In this document: piece after piece, positions 1 through 6,873 of the stretch
Numbering within the stretch: the first letter of the stretch is position 1
Layout of the letters: each line of letters opens with the position of its first letter
Origin: CAVQCJ01 sp963711005
GTDB taxonomy: Bacteria; Actinomycetota; Actinomycetes; Prado026
Direction: 5' to 3'
Length of the DNA stretch: 64,000 nucleotides
Assembly: GCA_963711005.1 (NCBI GenBank)
Contig: CAVQCJ010000006.1
Coordinates: 744,001-808,000 of the forward strand
The notes under the pieces: generated by a model
Database searches by the model: none
Told to the model about the DNA's origin: nothing
Seen by the model: only the letters and a program-made list of their open reading frames with translations
Translations under genes and position numbers: made by a program

Positions 1-166
1 CGCCGACCGAGACGGGGATCAGCAAGACCCGACGCCGGCGGCGGCGGTCGACCCGGTCCAGCCGCGCCTCCACCGCCGCCCTGGCCCGCCCGGGGTCCAC
101 CGACTGCGCGGCGTCGTCGGCCTTCGCGTGCAGCGCGGCGACCAGGGCATCGTCCAGGCGGCTCAT
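1..166 (-). CDS. Probable anti-sigma-type membrane protein, N-terminal part only
   Basis: The frame opens at an ATG (166-164) that overlaps the TGA of the sigma factor by four bases (ATGA), so the two are probably translationally coupled. The 55 visible residues start MSRLDDALVAAL, contain a charged, Ala-rich stretch, then a run of arginines followed by VLLIPVSVG, which looks like the start of a membrane segment at the window edge. Small proteins with a short cytoplasmic arm and one membrane helix encoded just after an ECF sigma gene are usually its anti-sigma factor. That role is inferred from position; the protein leaves the window before any diagnostic domain. Confidence 0.6.
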   Translation of the reverse strand, partial: MSRLDDALVAALHAKADDAAQSVDPGRARAAVEARLDRVDRRRRRRVLLIPVSVG

Positions 167-696
167 GCCCACGCCCCCATCCGCTTGGCCAGCGCGGCGG
201 TCGCCCGGAACGCGTGCCGCTTCACCGACCCCCGGCTGACCCCCAGCCAGTCCGCGATCTGCTCCTCGGACAGGTCCAGGAAGTACCGCAACACCACCAC
301 CTCGCGCTGTCGACGCGGCAACGCGGACACCGCCGCCACCAGCTCGGCTTGCTCCCCGCGACCGACCCCGCTGCTCTCGGCCGACGGCTCCAGCCCCGCA
401 TCGGGCAGCAGGTACGCCTGTTCGGTCCCCCGGCGGCGCAGCCGCGACCGCGACCCGTTGACCACACACCGGTTCAGATAGGCCACCGCCGCATGCGGGT
501 CGTGCAGCCCTCCGTAGTGCCGGTACAGGGCCTCGAACGCGTCCTGCACCACGTCTTCGGCCGACTCCCGGTCATCCACCAGCAGGACGGCCAGACCCAC
601 CAGCCGTCGGTAGTGCAGGTGGAACAGCTCGGACACCGCGGCGCGCCCCGACGGCCAGGTACCCGAGGGCGCCTGTACGTCCGCCGCACCGCTCAT
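163..696 (-). CDS. ECF RNA polymerase sigma factor, SigE-like family
   Basis: 177 residues, the usual length for an ECF sigma factor with only regions 2 and 4. Region 2 is at about residues 24-62 (LFHLHYRRLVGLAVLLV then AEDVVQDAFEALYRHY, the core-binding and -10 recognition helices). Region 4 is at about 125-170 (LPRRQREVVVLRYFLDLSEE, then a helix-turn-helix IADWLGVSRGSVKRH). The spacing and the motif REVVVLRYFLDLSEEQIA fit the actinobacterial SigE-like (SigE70) group. It redirects RNA polymerase to a small regulon; the trigger is not visible. It is followed by an overlapping membrane gene, probably its anti-sigma factor. No promoter resembling its own target could be picked out upstream. Confidence 0.93.
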   Translation of the reverse strand: MSGAADVQAPSGTWPSGRAAVSELFHLHYRRLVGLAVLLVDDRESAEDVVQDAFEALYRHYGGLHDPHAAVAYLNRCVVNGSRSRLRRRGTEQAYLLPDAGLEPSAESSGVGRGEQAELVAAVSALPRRQREVVVLRYFLDLSEEQIADWLGVSRGSVKRHAFRATAALAKRMGAWA

Positions 697-831
697 CGCT
701 CATCCCCTCAAAGTCGCATCTCACAGGATCAGACGCATGAGCCGCCCGCCGGTTGACCAGCATCCACCCAAAATCTCCAGCCAGCCCCGAGCCGGCGAAC
801 CTGGCCGCGGCGGTGGCCGCCGACCAAGATC

Positions 832-890
832 CGCACCGAATGCCGGATCGGGCGCTCGGGCTGGGCGAGCAGAACGGCGCATATGTTCGC
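832..890. repeat. REPIN-like element, copy A
   Basis: Left arm CGCACCGAATGCCG at 832-845, core with CTGGGCGAGCAGAACG, right arm CGGCGCATATGTTCGC from 875. The right arm is a degenerate inverted copy of the left. It lies in the 288-base gap between the sigma factor (divergent, ends upstream) and the gene starting at 984. Apart from this element I see nothing else in that gap. Confidence 0.75.
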
Positions 891-983
891 CTAACAGGTC
901 GCCACGCTCCAGGACTACCCGTGTGCGCGCCCGTCGTGCCAATGTGGCCGCACGAGACGAGGCCTGCAAGACGAGGAGCACAG

Positions 984-1460
984 ATGGCGCATGGGAGCCA
1001 GACATTGTTCATCGGGGACTACGCCAGCGTCGCGGACGCGTCCGCGGACTACGACTCCGTTGCCGCCGAACACGCCAGCGGTGCCATCGGGCATGTGGAG
1101 GCCGCCGTGGTGGCACGTGACATGGCAGGCACACTCACGCTCCAGCGCCATGCCAAGCTGGGAGGGATCCACCTGGTCCACGGCCCCAGCGATGAGTTGA
1201 AGGCCGGAACTCAGTACGTGGACCGCGGTTCCCTCGCACTGCTGGTGATCTCGTCCGAGGAGGACGCCAAGGCTGTGGACACGTCCGTGACGCGCGCCAG
1301 CGCCCGTGCCTCGCGTCCGGTCGACCATGGCTACCTGGGCGGCTCCGACGTCGGCTTCGCCAGCGGCCCGCCGTCTGACGAGGTCGGGGGTGCGCCGGCG
1401 ACGGCCGACGACAGTGGCGTGTCGGGCACGGGGTCCGGCTCGGAGGAACGACTGACCTGA
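984..1460 (+). CDS. DUF1269-like protein lacking the usual glycine-rich centre
   Basis: I chose the ATG at 984 because GAGGAG sits at 973-978, five bases before it; an upstream in-frame ATG would put repeat copy A inside the protein. 158 residues. The first 60 (LFIGDYASVADASADYDSV and GHVEAAVVARDMAGTLTL) match the N-terminal pattern of DUF1269 proteins, small actinobacterial proteins of unknown role. The second half DELKAGTQYVDRGSLALLVI matches their C-terminal strand. The glycine-rich, membrane-interacting segment that normally lies between them is absent, replaced by the short AKLGGIHLVHGPS. The tail after residue 115 is Ser/Gly/Asp-rich and low complexity. Function unknown. Confidence 0.7.
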   Translation: MAHGSQTLFIGDYASVADASADYDSVAAEHASGAIGHVEAAVVARDMAGTLTLQRHAKLGGIHLVHGPSDELKAGTQYVDRGSLALLVISSEEDAKAVDTSVTRASARASRPVDHGYLGGSDVGFASGPPSDEVGGAPATADDSGVSGTGSGSEERLT

Positions 1461-1495
1461 GGTTGCAGCCCGGGCCGGGTCGGGCACAGCCTGGC

Positions 1496-1543
1496 CGCAC
1501 CGAATGCGAGATCTGATCAGCCCGGTAACGGCACATATGTTCG
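1496..1543. repeat. REPIN-like element, copy B
   Basis: Left arm CGCACCGAATGCG at 1496-1508, short core ATCTGATCAGCCCGGTAA, right arm CGGCACATATGTTCG at 1529-1543. The right arm ends 9 bases from the stop codon of the minus-strand cyclase gene, so a transcript of that gene would run straight into it. Confidence 0.75.
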
Positions 1544-1552
1544 GCTAGCGAG

Positions 1553-2905
1553 TCAGCCTGATGTGGCGTAGAGGTGCCACCGGTCGGGGACGCCTTTGAG
1601 CTCGTGCTCGCCGGCGTCGGCGAAGGTCAGGCCGGAGCCGGCGACGAGGTCCTTGACCGTCTGCGAGATGATCACCTGCGACGGGGCGGCCAGGTGCGAG
1701 ATGCGTGCCCCGATGCTTACGGCGATGCCGCCGACCTTTCCGTCGATCAACTCGCACTCGCCGGTGTGGATCCCGGCCCGAACCTGCAGGCCTAGGTCGT
1801 GCACCCGTTCGGCGATCTCCAGGGCGCAGCGGATGGCTCGGGCGGGCCCGTCGAAGGTGGCGTAGAAGCCGTCGCCGGCGGTGTCGTTCTCGACACCCCG
1901 CCACTGGGTTAGGGCAGACCGTACGAGCGCATGGTGGCGTTCGACGAGGTCTTTCCAGGCGTGGTCGCCGAGGGCGGCCTGCCGCTGGGTGGAGTCGACG
2001 ATGTCGGTGAACAGCACCGTGGCCAGCACCGAGTCCAGCCCCGGCCGGTCAGGCTGTACGCCTATGAAGCGGCGCACCGCTTCCAGGGGCGGCCGGATGT
2101 ACGCGTGCATCGTCTGCTTGGTCTCTGGTACGTCGCTCGGCAACAGGACCAACTCGGCCGCCGGCATCAAGGAGGCCACGTACTGGGCCTTGGCCACCTC
2201 CGTGGGCGAGGACGAGTCGGCCAACAGCAACGTCGGCACTCGCACCGAAGGCAGCACAGGACGCAGATCCGTTTCCGACCACATCTGGTCGAGTGCCAAG
2301 GCTACGTCGGGAGTGCACGTGTTTCGGCTGGCCTTGGCTACCGCGCGGATCTCGTCATCCGACGGCCGGGGATCGCCCTCGGCGGCAAACTGGTCGGCCC
2401 AGGACTGCGCGTACTCAAGGCTGCCCCAGTGCTGCAGCCCGCGCAGCTCCTTCTGCATCGCCTCCGGGTCTTCCCCCCACGGGTAATCGTGCGCCCAGGC
2501 CGTGCGCGGACTCGGGTTCCACCAGACCAACCCGCGAACCCGATCGGGGTCGGTCGCGGCCAACAGCACACCGGGAGCAAGACCCTCGAACAACGCCGCG
2601 ATCACCGTGCTCCGCGACCCGACCTCGTCGAGCACCGCCAGCAAGTCGGCGGCCCGCGTCTCCAGGTTGGGCGGCGGGGTGTCCCGGCTGGACAGCCCGG
2701 TCGCCCTCCGGTCGTGCAAGATCACTCGCCCGAACGATGCCAGGGCTTCGAACCAGGGGGCGTGGAAGGGTCTCTCCCAGACGCAGTCCAGGTTGCCGCA
2801 CCAGTCAAACTGCCACGCGATGTCAACGGGGCCATCGCCGACCACCTGGTAGGCGATGTACGTGTCGTCGTGCGTACGCACGTATCGCGGTTCGGGGATC
2901 TTCAC
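1553..2905 (-). CDS. Alpha/beta-hydrolase-fold protein fused to class III adenylate/guanylate cyclase
   Basis: 450 residues in two parts. Residues 10-282 have the alpha/beta-hydrolase fold pattern (VILHDRRATGLSS at 61-73; AATDPDRVRGLVWWNP after the nucleophile elbow). Residues 293-447 are a class III nucleotide cyclase domain: FTDIVDST with metal-binding Asp301, DTAGDGFYATF with the second metal Asp345, and RAGIHTGE at 376-383. Fusions of this kind are common in mycobacteria and relatives and make cyclic nucleotides under control of the hydrolase-like module. The elbow normally reads G-x-S-E-G-G; here it is ALFEGLAPG at 104-112, so the serine is replaced by Phe106 and hydrolysis is unlikely. 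Start is GTG at 2905 with only a weak Shine-Dalgarno. IS110 copy 1 lies 123 bases upstream in the same orientation. Confidence 0.93.
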   Translation of the reverse strand: MKIPEPRYVRTHDDTYIAYQVVGDGPVDIAWQFDWCGNLDCVWERPFHAPWFEALASFGRVILHDRRATGLSSRDTPPPNLETRAADLLAVLDEVGSRSTVIAALFEGLAPGVLLAATDPDRVRGLVWWNPSPRTAWAHDYPWGEDPEAMQKELRGLQHWGSLEYAQSWADQFAAEGDPRPSDDEIRAVAKASRNTCTPDVALALDQMWSETDLRPVLPSVRVPTLLLADSSSPTEVAKAQYVASLMPAAELVLLPSDVPETKQTMHAYIRPPLEAVRRFIGVQPDRPGLDSVLATVLFTDIVDSTQRQAALGDHAWKDLVERHHALVRSALTQWRGVENDTAGDGFYATFDGPARAIRCALEIAERVHDLGLQVRAGIHTGECELIDGKVGGIAVSIGARISHLAAPSQVIISQTVKDLVAGSGLTFADAGEHELKGVPDRWHLYATSG

Positions 2906-2983
2906 GGGTCACATGCTCTGCCCGCCAGGACCGCGGCGACAAGACAACCGCTCATCGGAGCGCACTTGGCCGTCACGCCCAGC

Positions 2984-3027
2984 CGAACCGAATGCCGGAT
3001 CGGGCGCTCGAGCTGGGCGAACAGAAC
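2984..3027. repeat. REPIN-like element, copy C, left part, interrupted by IS110 copy 1
   Basis: Left arm CGAACCGAATGCCG (2984-2997) and core ending GGCGAACAGAAC at 3027. The right arm resumes at 4388 after the IS. Joining the two sides restores AGAAC followed by GGCAC, the same junction as in the uninterrupted copy G. Confidence 0.85.
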
Positions 3028-3041
3028 GAAGCCTCTGTGTG

Positions 3042-4178
3042 TCAAGCGACGTCGGTTGTAGCCTGCTGGTGGAGCCCGGGAAGTGACTTATCCGAAGTGT
3101 TGGCCATGGGGATCAGGTCAGCCGCGCTGGATCTTGTAGACGCCCCCACTTGTCCTCCCGGGCTCCGCTGTGTGTCCGCGACGAGGGTTGCGTAGACCAG
3201 GTCGGCGAGGTGGCGTTTGAGGGCGCGGCGGGCTTCGCCGTTGGTCTTGCCCTCGGCGATCTTCTTGGCGTAGTAGTCGCGGCCGGGGCCGGGGTGGCGT
3301 TGCTGGGTGATCGCCACGCCGTGCAGGGCGGAGTTCAGCTGTCGGTTCCCGCGTCGGGACAGCCGGTGTCGCTGGATCTGCCCGGAGGAGGCTTCGATGG
3401 GGGCGACGCCGGCGTAGGAGGCGTAGTGGGCCCGGTCGGTGAAGCGGGTGATCGGGCCGGTGTGGCCCAAGATCCGGGCCGCGGTGATCACCCCGATGCC
3501 CTGGATCTGAGTCAACGTGGTGCCACTGGCGGTCACCGCATCGGTGATGCGCTGGTGGTTGGCGGCCAGCTTGGCGTCCAGGCCCTTGACGTCGTCGAGC
3601 AGGTCGCGGGCCAGGTCCTTGCGGATCACGTCCACGTCGGTGGTGGGTCGGATCCGGCGCAGCAACGCAGTCGCGGTCGATGCGGAGAGTCGTGTGTCCG
3701 CACCGCCTTCGACGAGCTCGGCGAGCAGACCGTGCAGGCGGGTCACGGCCTGGGTGCGGGCCGCGGTCAGCTGGTGGCGGCGGTCCCACAACAGGCGCAT
3801 TCCACGCGACGGGTCCTCGACCTGCACCCGGGCCAGGGTCGGGTGGTGCAACGCGGCCAGGGCGACCGCGGTCGCATCATGGGCATCGGTCTTACGACCC
3901 GAGCGGCCCGATAGGACCCGGACCCGGGTCGACAGCGACGGCGGAACGTCCCGCACCTGCTCGCCGCGGGCCACCAGCTGCTGGGCCAACAACCGGCCGA
4001 CCCCGGCCGCGCCCTCCACCGCCCAGACCCGATCCGGCCACCGAGCTGCGAAGGCGAGCAGCCGATCGACTTGGCGGCGGCTGGAGGTCACCCGAACCGA
4101 GGTGACGACCGTTCCGTCCGCGTTGATCGCCACCGCCGTGTGTGACCCCTTGTGCGGGTCGATCCCGATGATCTGCAC
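3042..4178 (-). CDS. IS110-family transposase (DEDD recombinase), copy 1
   Basis: 378 residues. The N-terminal RuvC-like DEDD domain opens MQIIGIDPHKGSH; the acidic tetrad is readable as Asp7, Glu55 (VWAVEGAAG), Asp98 and Asp101 (GRKTDAHDATAVA). A coiled, Arg-rich middle follows, then the C-terminal Transposase_20 domain from about 220 (LTQIQGIGVITAARILG, FASYAGVAP-like YASYAGVAPIEASSGQ), with the conserved Ser264/Ser265 used as nucleophile in characterised IS110 enzymes. Full length and intact. The enzyme works with a structured bridge RNA made from the element's non-coding end. It reads toward the cyclase gene at 2905, so read-through transcription is possible. Confidence 0.97.
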   Translation of the reverse strand: MQIIGIDPHKGSHTAVAINADGTVVTSVRVTSSRRQVDRLLAFAARWPDRVWAVEGAAGVGRLLAQQLVARGEQVRDVPPSLSTRVRVLSGRSGRKTDAHDATAVALAALHHPTLARVQVEDPSRGMRLLWDRRHQLTAARTQAVTRLHGLLAELVEGGADTRLSASTATALLRRIRPTTDVDVIRKDLARDLLDDVKGLDAKLAANHQRITDAVTASGTTLTQIQGIGVITAARILGHTGPITRFTDRAHYASYAGVAPIEASSGQIQRHRLSRRGNRQLNSALHGVAITQQRHPGPGRDYYAKKIAEGKTNGEARRALKRHLADLVYATLVADTQRSPGGQVGASTRSSAADLIPMANTSDKSLPGLHQQATTDVA

Positions 4179-4387
4179 TGACTGCTCCTACCGCTGGATC
4201 CAATGGGGAACCCGCAGCAGACAGTCCCGGTGGGAGTGGCCAAGCCTCTGTTGAGTCATGCCGCGGTCGACACCGCCGGGCGACAGTTCGTTCACAGGCC
4301 AGCAAGGCAGGCACTTCGCGAGTCAACCCAGCGACGCCACGGACGCTACGACCACACAAGCCCAACGCCCACCGCAGTCCACCACCG
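4179..4387 (-). ncRNA. Predicted IS110 bridge RNA region, copy 1
   Basis: Non-coding 5' end of the IS, read in transposase orientation (4387 to 4179). It holds four guide-like matches in the order known for IS621. The left target guide is at 4310-4318 (plus strand GGCACTTCG, identical to target 4388-4396). The right target guide is at 4289-4293 (CGTTC, inverted relative to target GAACG). The left donor guide is at 4242-4251 (AAGCCTCTGT, identical to the IS end at 3029-3038). The right donor guide is at 4228-4233 (CGGTGG, inverted relative to CCACCG at the other IS end, 4382-4387). Matches were found by eye; RNA folding was not computed. Families with this layout use the RNA to pair target and donor DNA inside the transposase. 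Confidence 0.7.
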
Positions 4388-4403
4388 GGCACTTCGGTGC
4401 GCT
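4388..4403. repeat. REPIN-like element, copy C, right arm (IS110 target motif)
   Basis: GGCACTTCGGTGCGCT. GCAC and GTGC can pair around a TTCG loop, and as a whole it is the inverted partner of the left arm at 2984. The same 16 bases flank IS copy 2 at 10466-10481, so this is shared target sequence, not part of the IS. The 120 bases from here to the lipoprotein stop hold nothing recognisable. Confidence 0.85.
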
Positions 4404-4523
4404 CGTCTCAGGTCATTCCTCAGGTAGCGCTTCGTGCGCCAAGAGGTGAATCCAGAGCTGTGGCCACCACGTCAAAGGCGGCCGCGTGGCCGGGCGAGCG
4501 CGTTTGAGTGGCGCGGCACGGGA

Positions 4524-5258
4524 TCAGGTATGTACGCGGGCCAGCGTCTGCCGGTCCACCCGCGTGACTAACTGCATCGTGGGCGGTCCGGCGGTGGTGT
4601 CCCACACTTCGACAGTGGTCGGGCCTTCTTGGGTGATCACGAGGTCGTTCCACTCCGGGTGCCCGTGCACGATTGCACGCAGTTGAGCTGTGAAGGTGCG
4701 TGTGGTTGGGGTCCAACGGCTGGCCACCACCCGGTAACGGACCGTCCCGTAGGGGTCATGGGTGGTGAAGGAGTGGCAGGCATTGAAGGCGTGTGTGAGC
4801 GACTCGAACCGCTGCAGGCTTGGAGCCCCGCCGGGGTGTGACGAGACCACCACGTTCAGGTATGGCCCGTATGGGGCGTTGTGTAGGTAGGTCGCCTGCG
4901 CCGATGTGGGGTTCTGATAGGGCAGCAGCGGTGCCAGGCCAGCGACTACCCGCTGACAGCTGGTCGGGGCAACCGTTTCGTTCACCAGGAAGTTCGCTTC
5001 GTAATCCGCGGCGGCGTCGTGTCTCCAGCCCTTTCCAAGCTGGGCCGCCGTCGGCAAGGCGGCCAGTGCGGCGCTCGCTGTGCAGTTCCCGCACACAGAC
5101 ACAGTCGGGGTCGGGACAGCCGGACTCTGGGACGAGTCCGTGGACGAGGGGGTACTGGAGCCGGGACTTGTCCGCGTCGACGCGAGTGAACCGGCCGAGC
5201 AGGATCCGCAACAGGCGGCCACCAAGACGGCCGCAAACGCTACGGCCGATCGAGACAT
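4524..5258 (-). CDS. Secreted lipoprotein with PknH-type sensor-like domain
   Basis: 244 residues from the ATG at 5258; GAAGG lies 8 bases upstream of it, better placed than for the ATG at 5264. The N-terminus MSRSAVAFAAVLVAACCGS is a lipoprotein signal with lipobox VAAC. A Ser/Thr/Pro-rich linker follows (about 25-50), then a compact domain with Cys pairs: LPTAAQLGKGW, SCQRVVAGLAPLL, FNACHSF, and a final strand VWDTTAGPPTMQLVTRVD. The pattern of two disulfides and a LLP..GW start resembles the extracellular PknH_C-type sensor domains of mycobacterial lipoproteins, but I would not rely on that without a profile search. Role unknown; it would sit on the outer face of the membrane. Confidence 0.72.
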   Translation of the reverse strand: MSRSAVAFAAVLVAACCGSCSAGSLASTRTSPGSSTPSSTDSSQSPAVPTPTVSVCGNCTASAALAALPTAAQLGKGWRHDAAADYEANFLVNETVAPTSCQRVVAGLAPLLPYQNPTSAQATYLHNAPYGPYLNVVVSSHPGGAPSLQRFESLTHAFNACHSFTTHDPYGTVRYRVVASRWTPTTRTFTAQLRAIVHGHPEWNDLVITQEGPTTVEVWDTTAGPPTMQLVTRVDRQTLARVHT

Positions 5259-5880
5259 TCTCATCGCCTTCTCGCACTCTCTGCTCGGCGACACCAGGAT
5301 CCGCGACGCAGATCGGACGGGAACTGTAGCCCAGACTGGACGGAACCCAACCATTGGTGCCGACAGTCGCGCCGTGAGTCCCGGCTCCAGCCGGAACACC
5401 CAACACTTGCGTCTTGCTCACCAGCCAATCGCGAGTTCGATCCACGGCGTCGTCAAGATCAGCGGCAGCACATCGCCGAACCTGGAAGCCTTCGCGTTCG
5501 CCGACGCCTTCTAGCCACCTCTCGACGAGACCGTCGTATGACGGGCACCAGCAAGGGGTTGCCAGGAACTGGGGCACCTGCTTCCACGCGCACATACTGC
5601 CGGATCGAGGGCTCCCGCTGGCGAACAGAACGGCTCCTATGTGGCGGGGGCTGGAGCGACGAGTGGGGGTCCGGCCGCAGCGGTCCTCCGGTGTCAGGGC
5701 GGTCGGGCCAGATGTCCGGACCGCCGTAGCGGCTCCATGCAGCTGATCCACTTCCGTCAGACCCGAAGCGTCCTCGACGGCGATAAGGCCAATAGGCTGG
5801 TGCTCCCGCTGATGTGAATTACGCTGCCGACCTGTTTGCTTCGGGGGCTCAGCCCTGGATTCGGAATTCAGGTGAGGTTG
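5259..5880. other. Long intergenic stretch with one repeat and a possible decayed reading frame
   Basis: 620 bases between the lipoprotein and the thioesterase. It contains REPIN-like copy D. On the minus strand from about 5625 to 5330 an open frame reads LVERWLEGVGEREGFQVRR and DLDDAVDRTRDWLVSK, which has coding-like composition, but it has no convincing start (the only ATG is inside the repeat) and no family I recognise. I see no tRNA and no other feature. Confidence 0.35.
5589..5646. repeat. REPIN-like element, copy D
   Basis: Left arm CGCACATACTGCCG (5589-5602), core with CTGGCGAACAGAAC, right arm CGGCTCCTATGTGGCG (5631-5646). The two arms are inverted relative to each other (CGCACATA against TATGTGGCG). 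Confidence 0.85.
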
Positions 5881-6696
5881 ATGGTGGTCTTCTTGGACGC
5901 GGTCGACTCCCGCCGTTCCTCCGCGGACGAGCGGTTCTGCAATGGCGGCCACGCGAACGCTGGCTATCTGCTCGCCTTGCTGGCCGACGCGGCAGTTCGG
6001 CGGCTGGACACAGCGGAGACGTTGGAGCCGGTGGCCGTGGACGCGGTCTTCCTCGCCCCGGTGAGCCCCGGGCCGATCAGCGTCGACGTGCAACTGTTGC
6101 GGGTGGGTCGTTCGACCTCGGTCTGCCTTGTCTCGCTGGAGCAGTCGGGCCGGACCGCGGCAAGTTGCCACGTCGTGGTCGGTCGGCTGAGCCCGGATGA
6201 GCCCACCTGGTCGGCTGGCGCGCCACCTGAACTCCCGGACCATGACGCGTGCACCCGGCCCCCGGCGGAGCTGGCGGTGCTCGCGCCCTATTTGAACCAC
6301 GTCGACCTTCGCTTGGACCCGTCCTCCGCGGGACTGCTCAGTGGGCGACCGTCCGGTACGCCCGAGATCCGCGGCTGGATGCATCTGCCAGAGACGACCA
6401 CGCCCGACCCGTTGTTTCTCATCGCCGCACCCGACCTGTTCTTTCCTACGATTTGGCAGCTTGGTTCACATGTCGCGCCGGCCACCGTGACGATGTCCTG
6501 GCACGGCCGCGCCCAGCCGTCGGCGGATTCCAACGGCTGGGTATGGGTGCATGTGGTCACTACGAGCATCAGCGAATCCTGGTGCGATGAGAACGCCATC
6601 TGCTACGACTCGACCGGTCGCCTTGTTGCGACGACACGTCAACTGGCCCGCCTGCCTCTTCAACGGGCCTCCGGGCTCGCCGCAAACGACCGCTAG
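5881..6696 (+). CDS. Acyl-CoA thioesterase, double-hotdog (TesB-like) family
   Basis: 271 residues from the ATG at 5881, preceded by AGGTGAGG; an upstream TTG at 5836 would add 15 residues without ribosome-site support. The N-terminal hotdog has GGHANAGYLLALLADAA (about 23-39), matching the F-x-G-G-Y-L-L-A-L signature helix of 4HBT_3/TesB proteins. The C-terminal hotdog ends WCDENAICYDSTGRLVATTRQ, matching the W-x-D-x-x-x-x-D-x-x-G-R-L-V-A-x-x-R-Q ending of the family. Members hydrolyse acyl-CoA thioesters in the cytoplasm. It stands alone in an accessory region, so its substrate cannot be inferred. Confidence 0.85.
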   Translation: MVVFLDAVDSRRSSADERFCNGGHANAGYLLALLADAAVRRLDTAETLEPVAVDAVFLAPVSPGPISVDVQLLRVGRSTSVCLVSLEQSGRTAASCHVVVGRLSPDEPTWSAGAPPELPDHDACTRPPAELAVLAPYLNHVDLRLDPSSAGLLSGRPSGTPEIRGWMHLPETTTPDPLFLIAAPDLFFPTIWQLGSHVAPATVTMSWHGRAQPSADSNGWVWVHVVTTSISESWCDENAICYDSTGRLVATTRQLARLPLQRASGLAANDR

Positions 6697-6827
6697 CGCA
6701 AGCTCCCCGTTTCATGCGAATGGCGCCCTGTGCGGTACTCGCAACCATCTGCCAATGACGACGCCTCTAGCTCGGGACCGCGAGCACGTGCGTCGCCCGG
6801 CCGTGCGGAAGTCGCGGAGGTCGGCTC

Positions 6828-6865
6828 GCGATCAGCCCTCTAACGGCACATAGGTTCGTTGTGCG
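6828..6865. repeat. REPIN-like element, copy E
   Basis: Short variant: GCGATCAGCCCTCTAA (6828-6843) then CGGCACATAGGTTCGTTGTG and CG to 6865. The right arm ends 8 bases from the stop codon of the minus-strand gene at 6874. Confidence 0.7.
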
Positions 6866-6873
6866 AGGTGGCT

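Larger units (their letters stand above)
3028..4387 (-). mobile_element. IS110-family insertion sequence, copy 1
   Basis: 1360 bp, apparently identical to the copy at 9106-10465 (every translated frame is the same); the flanks differ. The ends carry no terminal inverted repeats and no target duplication, as usual for IS110. Boundaries were set by aligning both copies and an empty REPIN-like site: the left flank ends AGAAC (3027), the right flank begins GGCACTTCGG (4388). The transposase occupies 3042-4178. Only 14 bases separate it from one end, while 209 non-coding bases lie on the other (its 5') side, the arrangement of the IS110 group as opposed to the IS1111 group. A one-base uncertainty in the ends remains because the base before the cut is C in both donor and target. 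Confidence 0.95.

Noticed and set aside
3018..3050. Target-site duplication or terminal inverted repeats for the IS
   Set aside because: Neither is present. The shared 16 bases at the right side of both copies belong to the target repeat, as shown by uninterrupted copies K, L and F.
5436..5456. tRNA-like T-loop (GAGTTCGATCC)
   Set aside because: The flanking bases do not form a T-stem and no acceptor or anticodon arm can be drawn around it.
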